From Absidia repens (taxonomy: Eukaryota; Mucoromycota; Mucoromycetes; Mucorales; Cunninghamellaceae), in assembly GCA_002105175.1 (NCBI GenBank), contig MCGE01000063.1:1-64000 (forward strand): a stretch of DNA of 64,000 nucleotides, in the 5' to 3' direction. Both the position numbers and the translations under genes were made by a program. The notes beneath the pieces are model-generated. The model saw nothing but the letters and a program-made list of their open reading frames with translations, had not been told where the DNA came from and ran no database searches. This document shows positions 35,894-50,049 of the stretch, piece by piece (position 1 is the stretch's first letter; every line of letters starts with the position of its first letter).

Positions 35894-37649
35894 CCTCTCC
35901 ATCTAGTTGCCATTCTTCGGTCCGATCCAGTACAATCGCCACCGTATTCATCAATTGAGCCACAACTACCTTTTCCCAAAAACCACCTAACTGTTCCAGT
36001 TTAGATCGCACATCGTCACTAGCATTCTGTTGAGTATGCGTCGCCAACCAATAACAATCATTGCGGAAAACAATAGCGCGGTCGGCATGCTGCAAGAGTT
36101 CAGGACGATGAATGCTCGGCATGATTGAAATGTAAAGGATCAGAATATCATGGATGGTGTTGCGCAATGTCAGACTCGTTGTTGGGTACTGCCGTTGCTC
36201 TTCTAAAGATATCGCTTCCGCTGTAAATTCCTGAATCATGGTGCATAAGATCCGAGGTGTTTGAGTGATGCTGATTCCTCCATCGGTCTCTGGTTCAGCG
36301 TCGTATATCTGTCGAAGCATAACCTGGCGTGCGTCGTGTAAAAGTCGAGAGCGGCGCCGGTGAGCCACATGTTGATCCAATTGGCTAACATAGTGAGTCA
36401 GTGGGAAGTTGTCATTGTTGTCGTCTGTGCTGCTAGGTGGTTTCATGCCTGCATAATCTACTACACATTGTTGTTCCAAGGCGGCAGCAGATGAGGCTAA
36501 GGATGCCAAAAGAGCTAATACATTTGTCGAAGTTCTGGTGGAAGGAATAGCTGGTGCAAGTGTAGAGCTGATGATCAGTTGAAAAACATCTGGTAAAAAG
36601 AGTCGCCCAAAGAGCTGCCGTATTGTCATCCAATGAGGTTCAGAGCCAAACAGGTGTTCAAATACAAATCGTACAGTAGTGAGGATGTGTTCCATTCGAT
36701 TCAGTGCAGTTGAGCATCGAGCTTCGTAGACTTCCAGGGCAGTTGCGTCGTTGTCGTTGTCCTGGGCTGTTGATGGGGTCATAACCAAGTGTAGATTCGA
36801 TATGGCCGGTTCATGTGATTCGTTCACCGCAAGTTGGACCGATCCTTGGCATTCAAGAAGAGGTGTAATAAATTTTTTGACAATGTTGCGCTGAATAGAG
36901 GCTAGTTCGACGTATTGGGTTTGAAGTAAAGTACTTGCAATTAATAAATCCTTCAAGCCAAGAGATGTGTTGGCAGACCCATGGACGAATGCAATTGATT
37001 GTTGAAGTGATAAATCCTGGACCGTATCGCCATCGTTCGTCAAAACAATGCTTTGCATCAATCCATCGTGAATCGTGTTGGCCAAAAACGTCTTGTATCG
37101 TTCCGCTCTTGTTCGTAAATGGTGCCCAACAGTAAGTCCATCACCATCCGTTTGTTCATTGGCTTGACGATCCAATACCACTAGTAGTTGACGAGTGGCA
37201 TCCACAATAGCCCCTTTGGCCATAAACATGTCTATTTGATCAAGTTCTTTTGAAATTGCAACCAGAGATTTGAGTGTGGTGACTATGGTATGACTATGGT
37301 GAGCTTGCTGGACCAGGGAATGCGTGTCGGATGATGCCTCTTGTGTCTGCGTGGTCATGGTGGATGCACTGTTGAGGAAGGCCTGACTGGAGTTGAAGGC
37401 TTCTTGAACTTGACGATCAGCTTGCTGATATATTTGATTGTTGTAATGGTAGGCTGGCAGGAATGAGGTATCAGCATGCACGGCTACTTGTTGCTGCAAT
37501 TCTTGACTGAGCTGGTTAGACGTCTTCTGTAAAGTCGTTAGCCATTGGTGAAGAGTAGATCCATTGATAGCGCGAGAACCATCATTTTCAACCTGTGAAG
37601 CTACTTGTTGAAGTACACTATCTGCATTGGTAAAACTGGCAAATGCCAT
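31974..37649 (-). CDS. ZW10: ZW10/Dsl1 homologue with a greatly extended acidic repeat tail
   Basis: The core subunit of the Dsl1/NRZ tether that captures COPI vesicles at the ER, with a kinetochore role in animals. Nine exons (35027-37649, 34729-34950, 34481-34651, 34187-34369, 33897-34097, 33482-33826, 33242-33412, 32905-33153, 31974-32830) join in frame to 1673 residues, about twice ZW10. Exon 1 (874 codons) carries the whole helical ZW10-type body, including SLVAISKELDQIDMFMAKGA and LDRQANEQTD. It ends in the acidic Trp motif DDNSWDEQGWSDDDDLDFNI. Exons 2-8 are all multiples of three with phase 1 on both sides and encode disordered Asp/Glu/Asn-rich repeats. Exon 9 has three DD-x-GGGWSDA motifs, the last at the very C-terminus. 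In yeast Dsl1, acidic Trp motifs bind COPI; that role here is inference. Confidence 0.85.
32905..34950 (-). repeat. Array of seven duplicated symmetric exons in the ZW10 tail
   Basis: Exons of 222, 171, 183, 201, 345, 171 and 249 nt are separated by short introns. Several start in the pattern Asp-x(3-5)-(N/S)E(H/Q) (DSRSSRNEQPL, DKQLPQNEHLI, DTLSSKNEHPI, DSQVLGSEQFT) and end in (H/Y)EG with a GAAG|GTAT donor. Shared inner motifs include NDLDSGMN, DLDHGKN, DHGMDIPL and DPGMTMPLDD. The pattern is best explained by repeated exon duplication followed by divergence. The intron near 34391-34434 holds a 44-nt pure A run (plus strand). Confidence 0.85.
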
Positions 37650-37797
37650 TGAAGCGTGGGATGCAATAATTGAGAAGGAAATAGAGAGTCAAAAAAAAAA
37701 AAAAAAAGAAGAGTTTGGGTAAGTAAAATAAAAAATTGCGCCATCTCTCATTGGTCAATGTAAATCTCCTCTTCCACACACGAAAAATCCTCAATCG

Positions 37798-37855
<58 letters not shown>

Positions 37856-37925
37856 CAATCATGCACACATTTGAGAGACAATAGACAAATAATAAATACA
37901 TACAAAAAAAGACATTACGTGATTT
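37650..37925. repeat. Short spacer with CA microsatellite between ZW10 and NKAP
   Basis: A 276-bp gap between the ZW10 start and the NKAP stop, both on the minus strand. A pure (AC)26 run lies at 37801-37853, and A17 at about 37691. The ZW10 promoter must lie here or within the NKAP 3' end. Confidence 0.9.
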
Positions 37926-39530
<1,605 letters not shown>

Positions 39531-39917
39531 GTAGGATATGTTTAGGTAATAAAAAGAAAAAAAGAAAAAGGCGAAGGTTTTTTTAGAGGACAGAAAAAAA
39601 TTGCGTCACTGAGTTCACGGTTTCCTCGACACCCCGCCCACGAGACCCCGCTGCGCCCCCGTCCACCCCCACCCCTCCCACCCTCGCCCACCGCCCTCAT
39701 AATGCTGGAAAAAATAAAATGAGAGCCGGAAAAACATTTTCACGTTCCCACTTAATTATTTTTGTATGATGGATCAGCCATCATTTTCAGTTGAGACAGT
39801 GACAAAAATAAAAAATTGGTTCTAAGCCGCACCTATGAAAGCCAGCCCTCGCGTTTTAGCTCTAGGGCAAGCAGGCGGTGTTGAGGGCAATTGACCCCGT
39901 TTCTGGATTCTACAACG

Positions 39918-39950
<33 letters not shown>

Positions 39951-40047
39951 GCGTAGCCTACCATTCACCCATCTACCCTCCTCGCCCCAGTCTTCTCATT
40001 CATTCTTCCTTCCTTGTTTCTCTTTCTCTTTTATTTCTTTTACAGTC
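39531..40047. promoter_or_regulatory. Divergent promoter region between NKAP and MED23
   Basis: 517 bp. The middle has a GC-rich block (39618-39700) with many CCACC/CCCAC words. The MED23 side has T26 at 39925-39950 and then a CT-rich tract up to the ATG at 40048. No recognised operator. Confidence 0.45.
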
Positions 40048-43000
40048 ATGGAATCGTTGCGCATTGTGGTTACTCGTCTTTTTGCTGATGCGAATGATAC
40101 CACGACCTTCGTAAGTTCATCATTTTATCGTCACCTTCAAAGACTGATATCCATCCCTTGGGGACGGTTTCTTCCTTTTTATTAGAGCAATTCCACATTT
40201 GATGGTGACTACCAAGCATACCATGGGTACGAAACTAAAAAAAAAAAAAAAAAAAAATAGTCTGGGAGCGTGTTGTTGACTCAGGGCGCTTTTGATGGAT
40301 ACCGGGCTGACTAGATTTTTCTTTTTCTTTTTTCTTGCTTTTTTTACATCCATGATTTTAGACTCTTTAGCCGAAAATTACACAAACGCCGGCGGATACA
40401 TTTATTACATCCAGAAATCAACCAAGATCCAGCAATATACGACAACTCCATGATTCCTGTGCCCCTCTACACACACCATTTGGACTACGATGCATTGGTG
40501 AATGATTTTATGCGCGCAACTCAATATGGCAATGTGGTAAATAAGATAGAAGGAATCATATTATAGCGGGAACTGTATTAGATGGCTATACTAACTTGTT
40601 TATTTTGTAATAGACTGAACAACTCAAAGTGATTCTGTTGAAATATCGAGAACCCCCTTTTCTTTTGACCAAGACGATTCGATTACTGAAATTCTTACAT
40701 CAACTTCTCCTAGTCGTGCCGATCACCCCGCGTTCCACATCCAGTAACCTTCATAATGAGTGGCAACCAACATTTACTAGTACAACACTTCACAACACTT
40801 CATCCAACTCCACACCGTACAAGCCATTCCCATTAGGTCAATTACTGGAAGATTTGACATTGACGCTGACGCTGCGAACAGTTCCATCACCATCACACTT
40901 GCAGGTTAAAAATGAAACAGCCATTTATTCATCATGGATCATCACACTTCAATTCATGCTATCCTGTCTACGGAATAACGAACCAGTACATTTATATAAT
41001 GCAGGGGTGACAACGCCAGTGATTTTGGGAATCATCAAACACATATTATTGGAACTGACACAACTACCGGGTATCGCTTCTTCAGGACCATCAACCGGCA
41101 ATGATGGACAACTCAGTGTGCTTCGACAAACATGTTTTGATACTGGCAAAGAAATGTTGGAATTGTTTTTGGTGAGACCGGAAGTCAACGGTGATGGCGG
41201 CGCTCAAGACTCATCGACAATCAATAACAGTGACACACTTATTCCAACACCACTCAGCTCAGCACCGTCTCCTATTGGCACAGTATCTTACTATGATGTG
41301 ATTTACTCGGTATGAACAAACTGGGGGGGGCGAAAGAGGGGTAGTGGAATCGAAATAATAACGGACTCTCGCTTTTCTTTACTATTATTATTATTATTAT
41401 TAGTTTCCAGAACTTTATGGTCATTTTTTGAATGCTGCACCATCATCAACAGTACCTCAACCGTCGATCACACACCCCAAAATCTGGAAGATGACGCTTC
41501 GATACATGATTTTATCAATTCAACAAGATCAGCGGTTATTGGAACGCATCCCAACAGCCATAGCAATCAACGTGATCAAGCATATCCTCCGTGAAATTAA
41601 CACCTTACCGCCCAATCTCTCAACTATCCAGGCACAGTGCCTTAACAAAGGCAAAGAATTGATCAATTTGTTGCTGATCGGACCCAATGGTGATGGTGTA
41701 GGGGTAGTAGAATATTATGACATTATCTTGGCTGTAAGTGACGCTTGAAGAATAGGAATTATTTGAAATAGGCAACGAATAATCGTTTGTTAATTTATTT
41801 TAGTTACCTGATGTGTATGGGCATTTTTTAAGGGGAACCTTTGCTCAAAGTGTGCATTGGACCATGGAAAAATTTGTCAATGAGTTAGGGAAACGGCGAC
41901 GCCATTTAGCCTTCTTGATGATGCCGCCAGGTAAGAAAATGAATAAAAAACGCACATTAGATGGTCTTGTTGAAGTAAACTCATCGATACCTCCTTTTTG
42001 TAATAGATGCTTCTTGGCCATTGATTTCTCAGCTCAGTCGACGACATGAATTTAACGATTTGACTACGCGAACAAGTTACCACATGTTTGAAGGAGATTT
42101 GGTAAGTTTATTTATTCGTCCCACCTTTTCGGTAACTTGAATCTCACGCATTTGAACGTTTTATTACACTTAGATTGAATTCGTGAAGGAGGGAAACTCG
42201 ACAAACATTGAAACGCATTTCCGAGATATGCTATTCCAGCGAGCATCGATGGACGAATTCCGGCAACTGGCCATGTCTTTGACTCAAACGGGACTGGATA
42301 CAACATTGATTCGGAAAGCCATGGTATCAAAGGTGCGTGATGTCATTCAATGTATTCAACATTACAGCTCTACTGAAAAACGGGAAGGTAAGTTTATAAT
42401 GTGACACTCATGCATGATATATTAATTCTTGTTGTTGCTCTTATTGATCAATTAGTGTTGGACGAAGACCGTGTTCCTCCCATCAACTTGACCTCGGCGA
42501 ACCAAGTGCGTGGTGAAGATATCAAAATGGTGATTCCGAACAATATGTATCTGTGGGAGTTGATGACTGAAACAGCGGATCAACTCTATAGCTTTGTGGC
42601 TGCTGAGTAAGTATATGCAATTTTTTTTTTTCTTCTTTTTGCCTCCTGATGTATTGGTTTTTTTATTTCCTTATTTATAGTTTCTTTTCCTATGAAGATA
42701 TTTTGAATGACTTTTACAAACTCATTTACAATGACGACAATGAACTTTACCCTGCAGGCACCAAAAATCATGTGAACAAGGACAATTCCCTTGTATGGCT
42801 GATACTACAGCTATTCTGTAAGTTTATTTCTTAATATATATCTTTAATTGTCATACTGAGCTGATAGGGTTTTTTAAATGCACTACTAGATATTGATCGG
42901 GTGTCTACTAATGTGATTGAAAAGGACTTTGAAAAGGACGAACGGCTGTTTGAAAAACTAGTGAAATTATATAATGAAGATCAAATGATGACAAAGGATG

Positions 43001-45645
43001 GATTTTCTCTACGCGATTTGGCGCTGCAGTGTGCAGTAAGTTATAGAACAGGAAATAATGAGAGAAGTATTGTTTCTGATATTTTTTTTATATAGATCAA
43101 TCATCAGAAGGATAATATCAAAGACATTACTAATATCAAGCAAAGACATGCAGGCGTGGCCGCTTCTTTACGGTATGCTGGTCTCTGTTATCAGATCCAG
43201 GCCTATTTCAGCAGCCATTATCACAGTAATTATCTACCCTTTACTAATTCCACTCATCTGAATAGAAATGTATTGACTCCAATCTTCATCTTTTTTTTTT
43301 TTTTTTTTGTTTAGGCAATGTGCCCACCAACTCCACGCTGTTCCAAAATATGAGCCTTCAAGAAATGACGGTAGTGGGATTGGAATCTCAACTTCGGCAA
43401 GACGTCGTTCCCTATGCACTCTATGTCTACCTTGTGCCAACCAAACCAGACATTGGAACTCTCGGTCATCCAGCTACAACTTTTGTCAAGGGTGGATCAC
43501 TAAGCTATGAACTTCTGGACCTGCTTAGTATCAATGCTAAACATCGATTATTACAGGTGATTTACAAAATGATGCTGGATAGTGAAATGGGACCAAGATA
43601 TCAAGCAAATACTCCTATCACCCCCAACCAAGGCCCTCATACACCATCCCATCCTCCTCACCAACAGCAACAACAGAACGCTATGCCTGCCACTATTACC
43701 TGCATCCCTCCTTATGTGCTAGACGTCGTTTACAAACTTCTTTACAGTGCTCCTTGCTCGTAAGCCATTGATATTTTATACGAATTTTAGAATTACTTAC
43801 CAGCCTTTTTTCCTTTTTTAGAGCGGAACTGATGATTAAGGAAATATTCGATAAATTACGACGATGCGATAGACTGATCAAACTTCGACGTGGTCATCAT
43901 TCACAGGATCCTAATGCCATGAAGACTGACATTCCATTACCGGACCAAACAATGCGATGGATGCATTCCATGCTTCAGTTGATCAACTACCGTTTTATTC
44001 GACTTTTGAAATACTCGCCCTTGTCTGCTGGAATGTTCCATTATGTCCGTTACTCAATTTCTTATTTGGAGCACCGCCAAGTCTATCAAGTATTGGAGTC
44101 GTTTGTTTTAAGTACCACTGTAAGTGAAATACAAGGAAAGGCTAAAAGAAAAAGAAAATATCTAATCGGTCTTCTTTTTTTTACTGTAGCGATCTCAAGT
44201 GGATGTTAAGCTACTTCGCTCTTTGGATGACCCTCATCGAGATAAAGCTATTTGGTTTGCCGAGTCTGAAAAGCTGGCTAGGGCGATGGTTTGCAATATT
44301 GCACGACTTATTAAAACCAGGTAAAAAAAAAAAAAAAAGACATGTTACTTGGCGCTGATTTTATTCAAATTCTAGGGGTCAAGCTGATATCAAAACCGAA
44401 CAAATACACCGTGTCTTGGCTCATCTCTATGAATACCGATTGAAATGGTCACCTGAAACATTACACTACTTTCCGGAGGCGATGCAATCCTTTTACAGAC
44501 TGGAAGAAAAATCCGACTCTGGCGGCTCTCATCAACAACAGCAGCAACAGCAAAAGAACACTCAAATCCGACCTGCCGTTTTAATGACCACTATACATCC
44601 TTTTGTCACCTCCAATCAACCCTTCATTAGTTTTATTCAACAGGGTGTCACTGATAACGAACGTGGTTTGCTACAATACTTTTCCTCTTTGGATCACCAA
44701 TCATTAGTTTTGTGTTCCTTGTGGTTATTTGCTATGATGCGATCGTCCATGGATGTCTTCCATATGCCAAGTAAGTCAAAAACGGAAGTGTGCGTCAGAC
44801 AATGGCATTTATGTTGATTTTTTTTTTTAGGTGTTAGAAAATTATTGCTTGTCATCCCACCTTCAAGAATGGCGACCTGTGTGTTTGATTTTATTGATTT
44901 TGTGCTAGCGATGGATTACTCCAATACTACATTGAACTTGGTAAGATAATTCATACACGGAAAATAATGCAAGGAAGTTACTCATGTTCTGTCTCTCTTT
45001 CGTTTTAGCCTTTCCAATTACTTGGTACAATGATTTGGAAACATCAATGGGTGAATGTCAACGATGTGATTCTAGCGTTATTGAACGGTAACAGCACGGG
45101 GGAACGGGCAACACGCGCATTCAAATTCCTACGGTACCTGCTTTTGGACTCGACTGAATTTCGGCAACGGATGGCGAAATGGGACTCATTAGAATTTAGT
45201 TCACGGACATGGACGGAAGAAGACGGTCAAGAAAAGCTAATGAAGTATCATCAAAGCTATCCAGAATACTACGAATTTGAGGCGTTCACAATGCCTGTAG
45301 CCGGTGGTTCACCAAACATGTCACTCGATCCGCCATTGCAAACACCCATGCCAGTGTATCATACCAACATCATCATCGACTTCGTTACTTGCCTCGAATC
45401 CATTATATCGCATTTGATTGAGCATGGTCAGCATGATCTACTGGCTGACCTGCTTGACACTTATGGTCACTTGTTTTGCTATCACCAATACCCATTGTCT
45501 TTTGTGTGCAATATATTGCTCTACTACCATGATGCCCCTACTATTCGAGATCATCCTTTGATTGTCAAACGCATTGCTCGATTATTAGGTATGATCATAT
45601 GATAAAGATAAAAGGAATGAGTCCCCACCCCAGTTCTCACTTTTC

Positions 45646-45677
<32 letters not shown>

Positions 45678-46941
45678 GTAGATTTTGAACAGTATGATAT
45701 TGCTTCTGAAGCTGTGAAATACGCTACACAAGATGATGTCGATGCTTCCCAATTCAATTCAGTTTATTTTGATCGCGTTATTTACAAGTTATCTGGATGT
45801 AAGATTTTTTTTTTTGGAAAAAAAAAAAAAGGCAAATGATGAACAATTATTGACTATATCCTTTTTTATACCTTTATAGATTTGAACCCACAAAAATGCG
45901 CACCAAGAACCAAACCTAATCTTCCTGAACGTCATTTCCGTGAAATCGGCAGTCCTGCGATTGAAGGCATCTCAATAGCAATATTGGAAATTATGATAAC
46001 ACCAATTCCACCTGATGTAGTAGTCAAGGCTATTCTGAATTTTACGTTGCTGCGCGAATCACGCTATGTTGGTGTGTCTGCTCTTACTATCCATGCTGTT
46101 GGACTTCTCATTTCGTCTCTACCGCCTCAAGTTTATCTACGCCCCGTATTTGAAGAACTGAATCGAACAATCATGATGGATCCTAGTTTACTGGAAGTCT
46201 CTGAACCCTGCCGCCTGGTAAGTGCTCTCACCTCGTCCTGCGGTTATTCTTATCTCACCTTTTGTTATTATCATTATTGCTTATAGATCCGATGCAGTGT
46301 GCCAAAACGGGCTAATGGAAAATATGTCATGTCACAATCCTTACCAGACCTGACCACGACTGCGGTGCTGAAAGATTCGATGAGTGCGCGATTCCGAAAG
46401 GCAATGATGTTTCCGTACATATTCAACGATTATACCTTCAATCTCCACAATTATAGCACCAACGTACCCAATACCTTCCTTACTCTCTTCCACAGCATTC
46501 TACATTACTCCAGTTTGGATGGCTTCACTCTCTTCTTAGAATACTTACGCTCTCTGCGTATGTCCGGCAAGATTCGCACTGATGTACAATTGCTATACGT
46601 CTGTTTTCTACTGGGTCCGGCTTTGCATCGTATAGAAAAATTAGAAACAACGGATGCCGAGGTAAGACAAATGACCTCATGCGAATATACCTCCATACTG
46701 ACCCTACCCCTTTTTTTTATAGTTTATGATTGAACTGATGAACGTAGTCAAACAAGTCACTGCCCATATGGACATGAAAGATGGATGGGTCACCCAAGCC
46801 TTGGAACAGGTGTTTGACTTTTTACACCATATCCGCGCTCGATTCATAAAATCCCCTGAGCTGACTACTCAACTACGCAACATCATCAAATCCATGAACC
46901 CACCTATATCTCAACGACTCATACGTCTTGTCATGTGTTGA
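40048..46941 (+). CDS. MED23: Mediator complex subunit 23
   Basis: A tail-module subunit linking activators to RNA polymerase II. The start is the ATG at 40048 (MESLRIVVTRLFADANDTTT); about twenty short introns follow and the stop is at 46941, giving roughly 1400 residues, as in animal MED23. Conserved stretches follow the family order: LVPTKPDIGTLGHPATTF, the VFDFIDFVLAMDYSNTTLNL to PFQLLGTMIWKHQWVNVNDV junction, KFLRYLLLDSTEFRQRMAKW, YHQSYPEYYEFEAF, GHLFCYHQYPLSFVCNILLY, SALTIHAVGLLISSLPPQVY, DVQLLYVCFLLGPALHRIEK and the C-terminal LEQVFDFLHHIRARF. A short Gln run (HQQQQQQQKN) near 44535 is the only low-complexity insert. Poly(A) signal near 47021. Bakers' yeast lacks this subunit. Confidence 0.9.
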
Positions 46942-48069
46942 GTCCTGGCTTTTTATTTTTTTACCCCTTCTCTCTCCCTCTTCACCCTCACCTCCATTTG
47001 TATAAATTGATGACTCCACAATAAAAACCATATTTTTTGCATTTCTATTCTGTTTCCTATTCGTTTTTTTTTTTTTTTTTTTGTTAATATCCTTTGCAAT
47101 TAAATTTCTCCATCCGTCCAGTCAATAGTTATGTAATCATTGTCAAGTTACAAGAGTGGGTCTGATTGTAAGTTGTAAAAATTATAATGCCACATCTGAT
47201 TTCAATAGAAGTCGCCTCATCGTGTTTCTGTCAACTATTGCCAAGGTTTAGGTTATTCAGTCCCCAACCTTTATTTTTTTTTTTTTTCAAACTCTGCTAT
47301 TGACCTTTTGACCCGTTTGAAAATAATAAGCGGACACATGACATTCACCCAACTGATTCAGCTATTCACCTGCCAATACATATAGTATCATTTATAGAGC
47401 CTCTTATATTCCCACACAATTTACTCATAGTTTTCCCTATTTATATAAAAATACATATGGCTACATTCGCATAGTATCAGTCATAGTCCCGCCTTACTTT
47501 ATCTTTCACTCCTGTGCCTCCAATGAATAAACAAAAAATAATTGCTTCAATATATGTTATATTCTAATTGTGTGTGTGATGCATTTGTATATCATTTTTA
47601 TTGTTTCTTTATTGATTTGGAAATATGTATGCTGTATTTTACATATAAATGTGGCAGTAAAATGTAATGAGGTATAGCATTGACAATGCAAAGTAATTGA
47701 AATTCCGCGTCAGAAAATAAAAGTTCGGTTCATGCAAGGGTGTCATGGTCTGATTTTTTTTTTTTTTTTGTTTTTTTTTTTTTTGAAGTGTGGGTTTTGA
47801 TCGGATGAGATTAGAGCCTCCGTCATTTCGCTATATGATGGGCGACCGCTTGGCCACCGTTGTGGTCAGGGCGTCGCCAGAGGTAACCAGTTACTTCTGT
47901 GAAAGCAAAAAAAAAAAAAAAAAAAAGTACCCCTAGTTTACACGACGACTTCGCCTTTTCACACATTGGTAGGGAACTCCCCTGAGACCCAACCGCTGTG
48001 ATCAGTGCTCCTGTCAGAAAATAAGGTGTGGTGGGAAAAGTATGACTGAAACATTCGTACTCCGCATCT
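46942..48069. other. Intergenic after MED23, with one degenerate tRNA/SINE-like stretch
   Basis: AT-rich with several T runs (47064, 47275, 47754-47784). On the minus strand 47785-47860 contains an A-box-like TGGCCAAGCGG and a weak B-box-like GATCAAAACCC, followed by an A-rich tail of about 30 nt. Acceptor stems do not pair, so it is at best a decayed SINE head. No protein gene seen. Confidence 0.35.
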
Positions 48070-48380
48070 AATGAATTTATTTTTCCTGTTTTCCCTCTTT
48101 CTTTCTTTTTCTTTTTTTTCTTAGAACATCAACTTCAATTGTGCATTTAGTGATCTTGGATTAGTGGTTAGATTTTGAATCAGTGGCATTTTGAAAAATG
48201 CATTGCAAACATCATGAGGAAACCTTTTCATTTTGGATTCGCGATTTCCAGCCCCCCCCCATTAGCTTAGCCTTCATCTTATGATAGTACCATTAGCTTT
48301 GCTTAGGTTAGTGTTAGTTGTCATAGTTTATACTATATACATATCTGAATTAAACATGTCTTGTCTTTTTACCATGAATT
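48070..48380 (+). repeat. Dispersed repeat, subfamily B, plus-strand copy
   Basis: CT tract (48090-48120), GTGATCTTGGATTAGTGGTT, GAATCAGTGGCATTTTGAAA, core GAGGAAACCTTTTCATTTTG at about 48217, CCATTAGCTTAGCCTTCATC, GTTAGTGTTAGTTGTCATAG and a TCTGAATTAAACATGTCTTG end near 48340-48365. Confidence 0.72.
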
Positions 48381-49194
48381 TCTTTTATGCCTTCTATTGT
48401 CTCGTTGAATGGGCATGAATAAAATCTAATGTGTGCGTGTGTGCATTTAAGTGAAGGAAAAAAAGCATAAGCTTGTGTGAAAAAGAAAAAGTCCACTAGA
48501 GAATATTTTGTTGTTAGTCTCCTCTACATTTGCACTTTGGTGGATTGTATAGGGTATCAATAGTGGTGCTAGTATTAATACTAATCATTCTGGGCGGGAT
48601 TAAATACTGGAGACACAAAAGGAAAAAAAATTAAGGCGACAATGATCCAGGAATGTCAGTGGACCGATATTTCAAAGTCATAGACGTCGAAGTTCGATAA
48701 TAATGTCATTACAGGACATTTTTCCTCTGCATTTTACACTATATAAAATCACAATGGTAGGGATAGGGTTACCTGAAAAAGTGTTGGCCATGGTGACAGA
48801 AAAAGGAATACAGTAGTGGCTGCATTGATACGGTGATATGAGTGGACAAATAGATGGATATTTCAAAGTCATAGATCTTTATCTTATGATATATCACAAT
48901 TTAAGATAAGCTTCAATATGCCTTTTCAAAGTGAATGTAGGAAAAACATATGAAACACACACAAGGGTTGGTTGGCACACTATATACATTCGCAAAATAA
49001 AGAGGTTCAGTCTAGTTTCAACATGATTTATAGTCAATGGTTGTTCGAAACAAAAGGATACATTTTATTGTAGTAGAAACAAATATAAACTAGGAGAGGG
49101 ACAATACTAATCTAAATGAGCGAGATGACGGATGTAAAAAAGGATCTATTGTTGAAGGACAATCTAAACGAAGGAGAGAGACATAATAATGTTA
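48381..49194. other. Intergenic, no gene seen; short direct repeat
   Basis: GATATTTCAAAGTCATAGA occurs twice (about 48666 and 48857). A minus-strand frame spanning 48678-48872 has no recognisable features. Confidence 0.35.
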
Positions 49195-49555
49195 AAAGAC
49201 AAGACTTGATTTTTCAAATGTAAATATAAAGCTATGATAACTAACACTAAGCTATTCTAATGTCGGCTCTATAGCACTAATCGCAACATTAAGACTAATC
49301 AAATGGTAGGTTTCAATTCCTGAATCCAAAATGAAAGGGTTTCCCCATGTATGTTTGTATTGCATTTTTCAAAATGCCCCTGATCCAATATCTAACACTA
49401 ATACAAGATCGCCAATACCTCAAATGGGGTCATCAATGAAGATGTTGGTTTTAAAATAAACAAAAAAAGAAAAAAAAAAAAAGGCTGGGAAGAAAGGGGA
49501 AAAAATAAAGTGAGGGGGGGAGAGACAAAAAAAAAATACTCATGTGAGCGGAGTG
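49195..49555 (-). repeat. Dispersed repeat, subfamily B, minus-strand copy
   Basis: On the minus strand: ACTCCGCTCACATGAG box (about 49540-49555), pyrimidine tract, GGCATTTTGAAAAATGCA, core GGGGAAACCCTTTCATTTTG at about 49329-49348, GTTAGTTATCATAGC and a TTTACATTTGAAAAATCAAG end. The 3' AATAAA is replaced by a degenerate sequence in this copy. Confidence 0.7.
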
Positions 49556-50049
49556 TGAAAGCCTCAGTTCTTTGTTCTTAAATCAAGTACGGTACGTGAA
49601 GCTCAAATAGGCACCAAAATCCAAAAGCGGAAAAGCAACCCCGTTAGCTCTCACCTCATCAAAACGTACACTTCAACAAACCGCTACCTCACCACCACGA
49701 TACCCAGTAAATGCATAATTCCCCGAACATTAGTGATGTGCCAGAACATTTATTCAATAGGAACATATATCATTGTGTTACTTACGCTATATATCATGGT
49801 GCTTTTTATTCCCTAAGAAATGGATGTATTTCTTTTTCTTTCATGTCATGTAAGAATAAAAATCAGATCAATTCAATAATCTAGTGCTTTATTGATGATA
49901 TGAGTATATACGAGAAAAGAACATTGGATGACAGGACCAAACAAAAATGCATGTTCATGTGATATAGATATGTATAAAATATATGGTAAGAAAAATGTAC
50001 GATCTAATATTCTGGAAGGCGAATTTACAAAATGAAGAAAGATTGAGTT
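49556..50049. other. 3' flank of the bHLH gene
   Basis: AT-rich with no coding potential seen. TTTATT words on the plus strand near 49880-49895 are AATAAA on the minus strand and may serve the bHLH transcript. Confidence 0.35.

Noticed and set aside
35557..37135. Plus-strand and alternate minus frames inside the ZW10 body
   Set aside because: They are shadows of the 874-codon first exon, which has consistent composition and family features.
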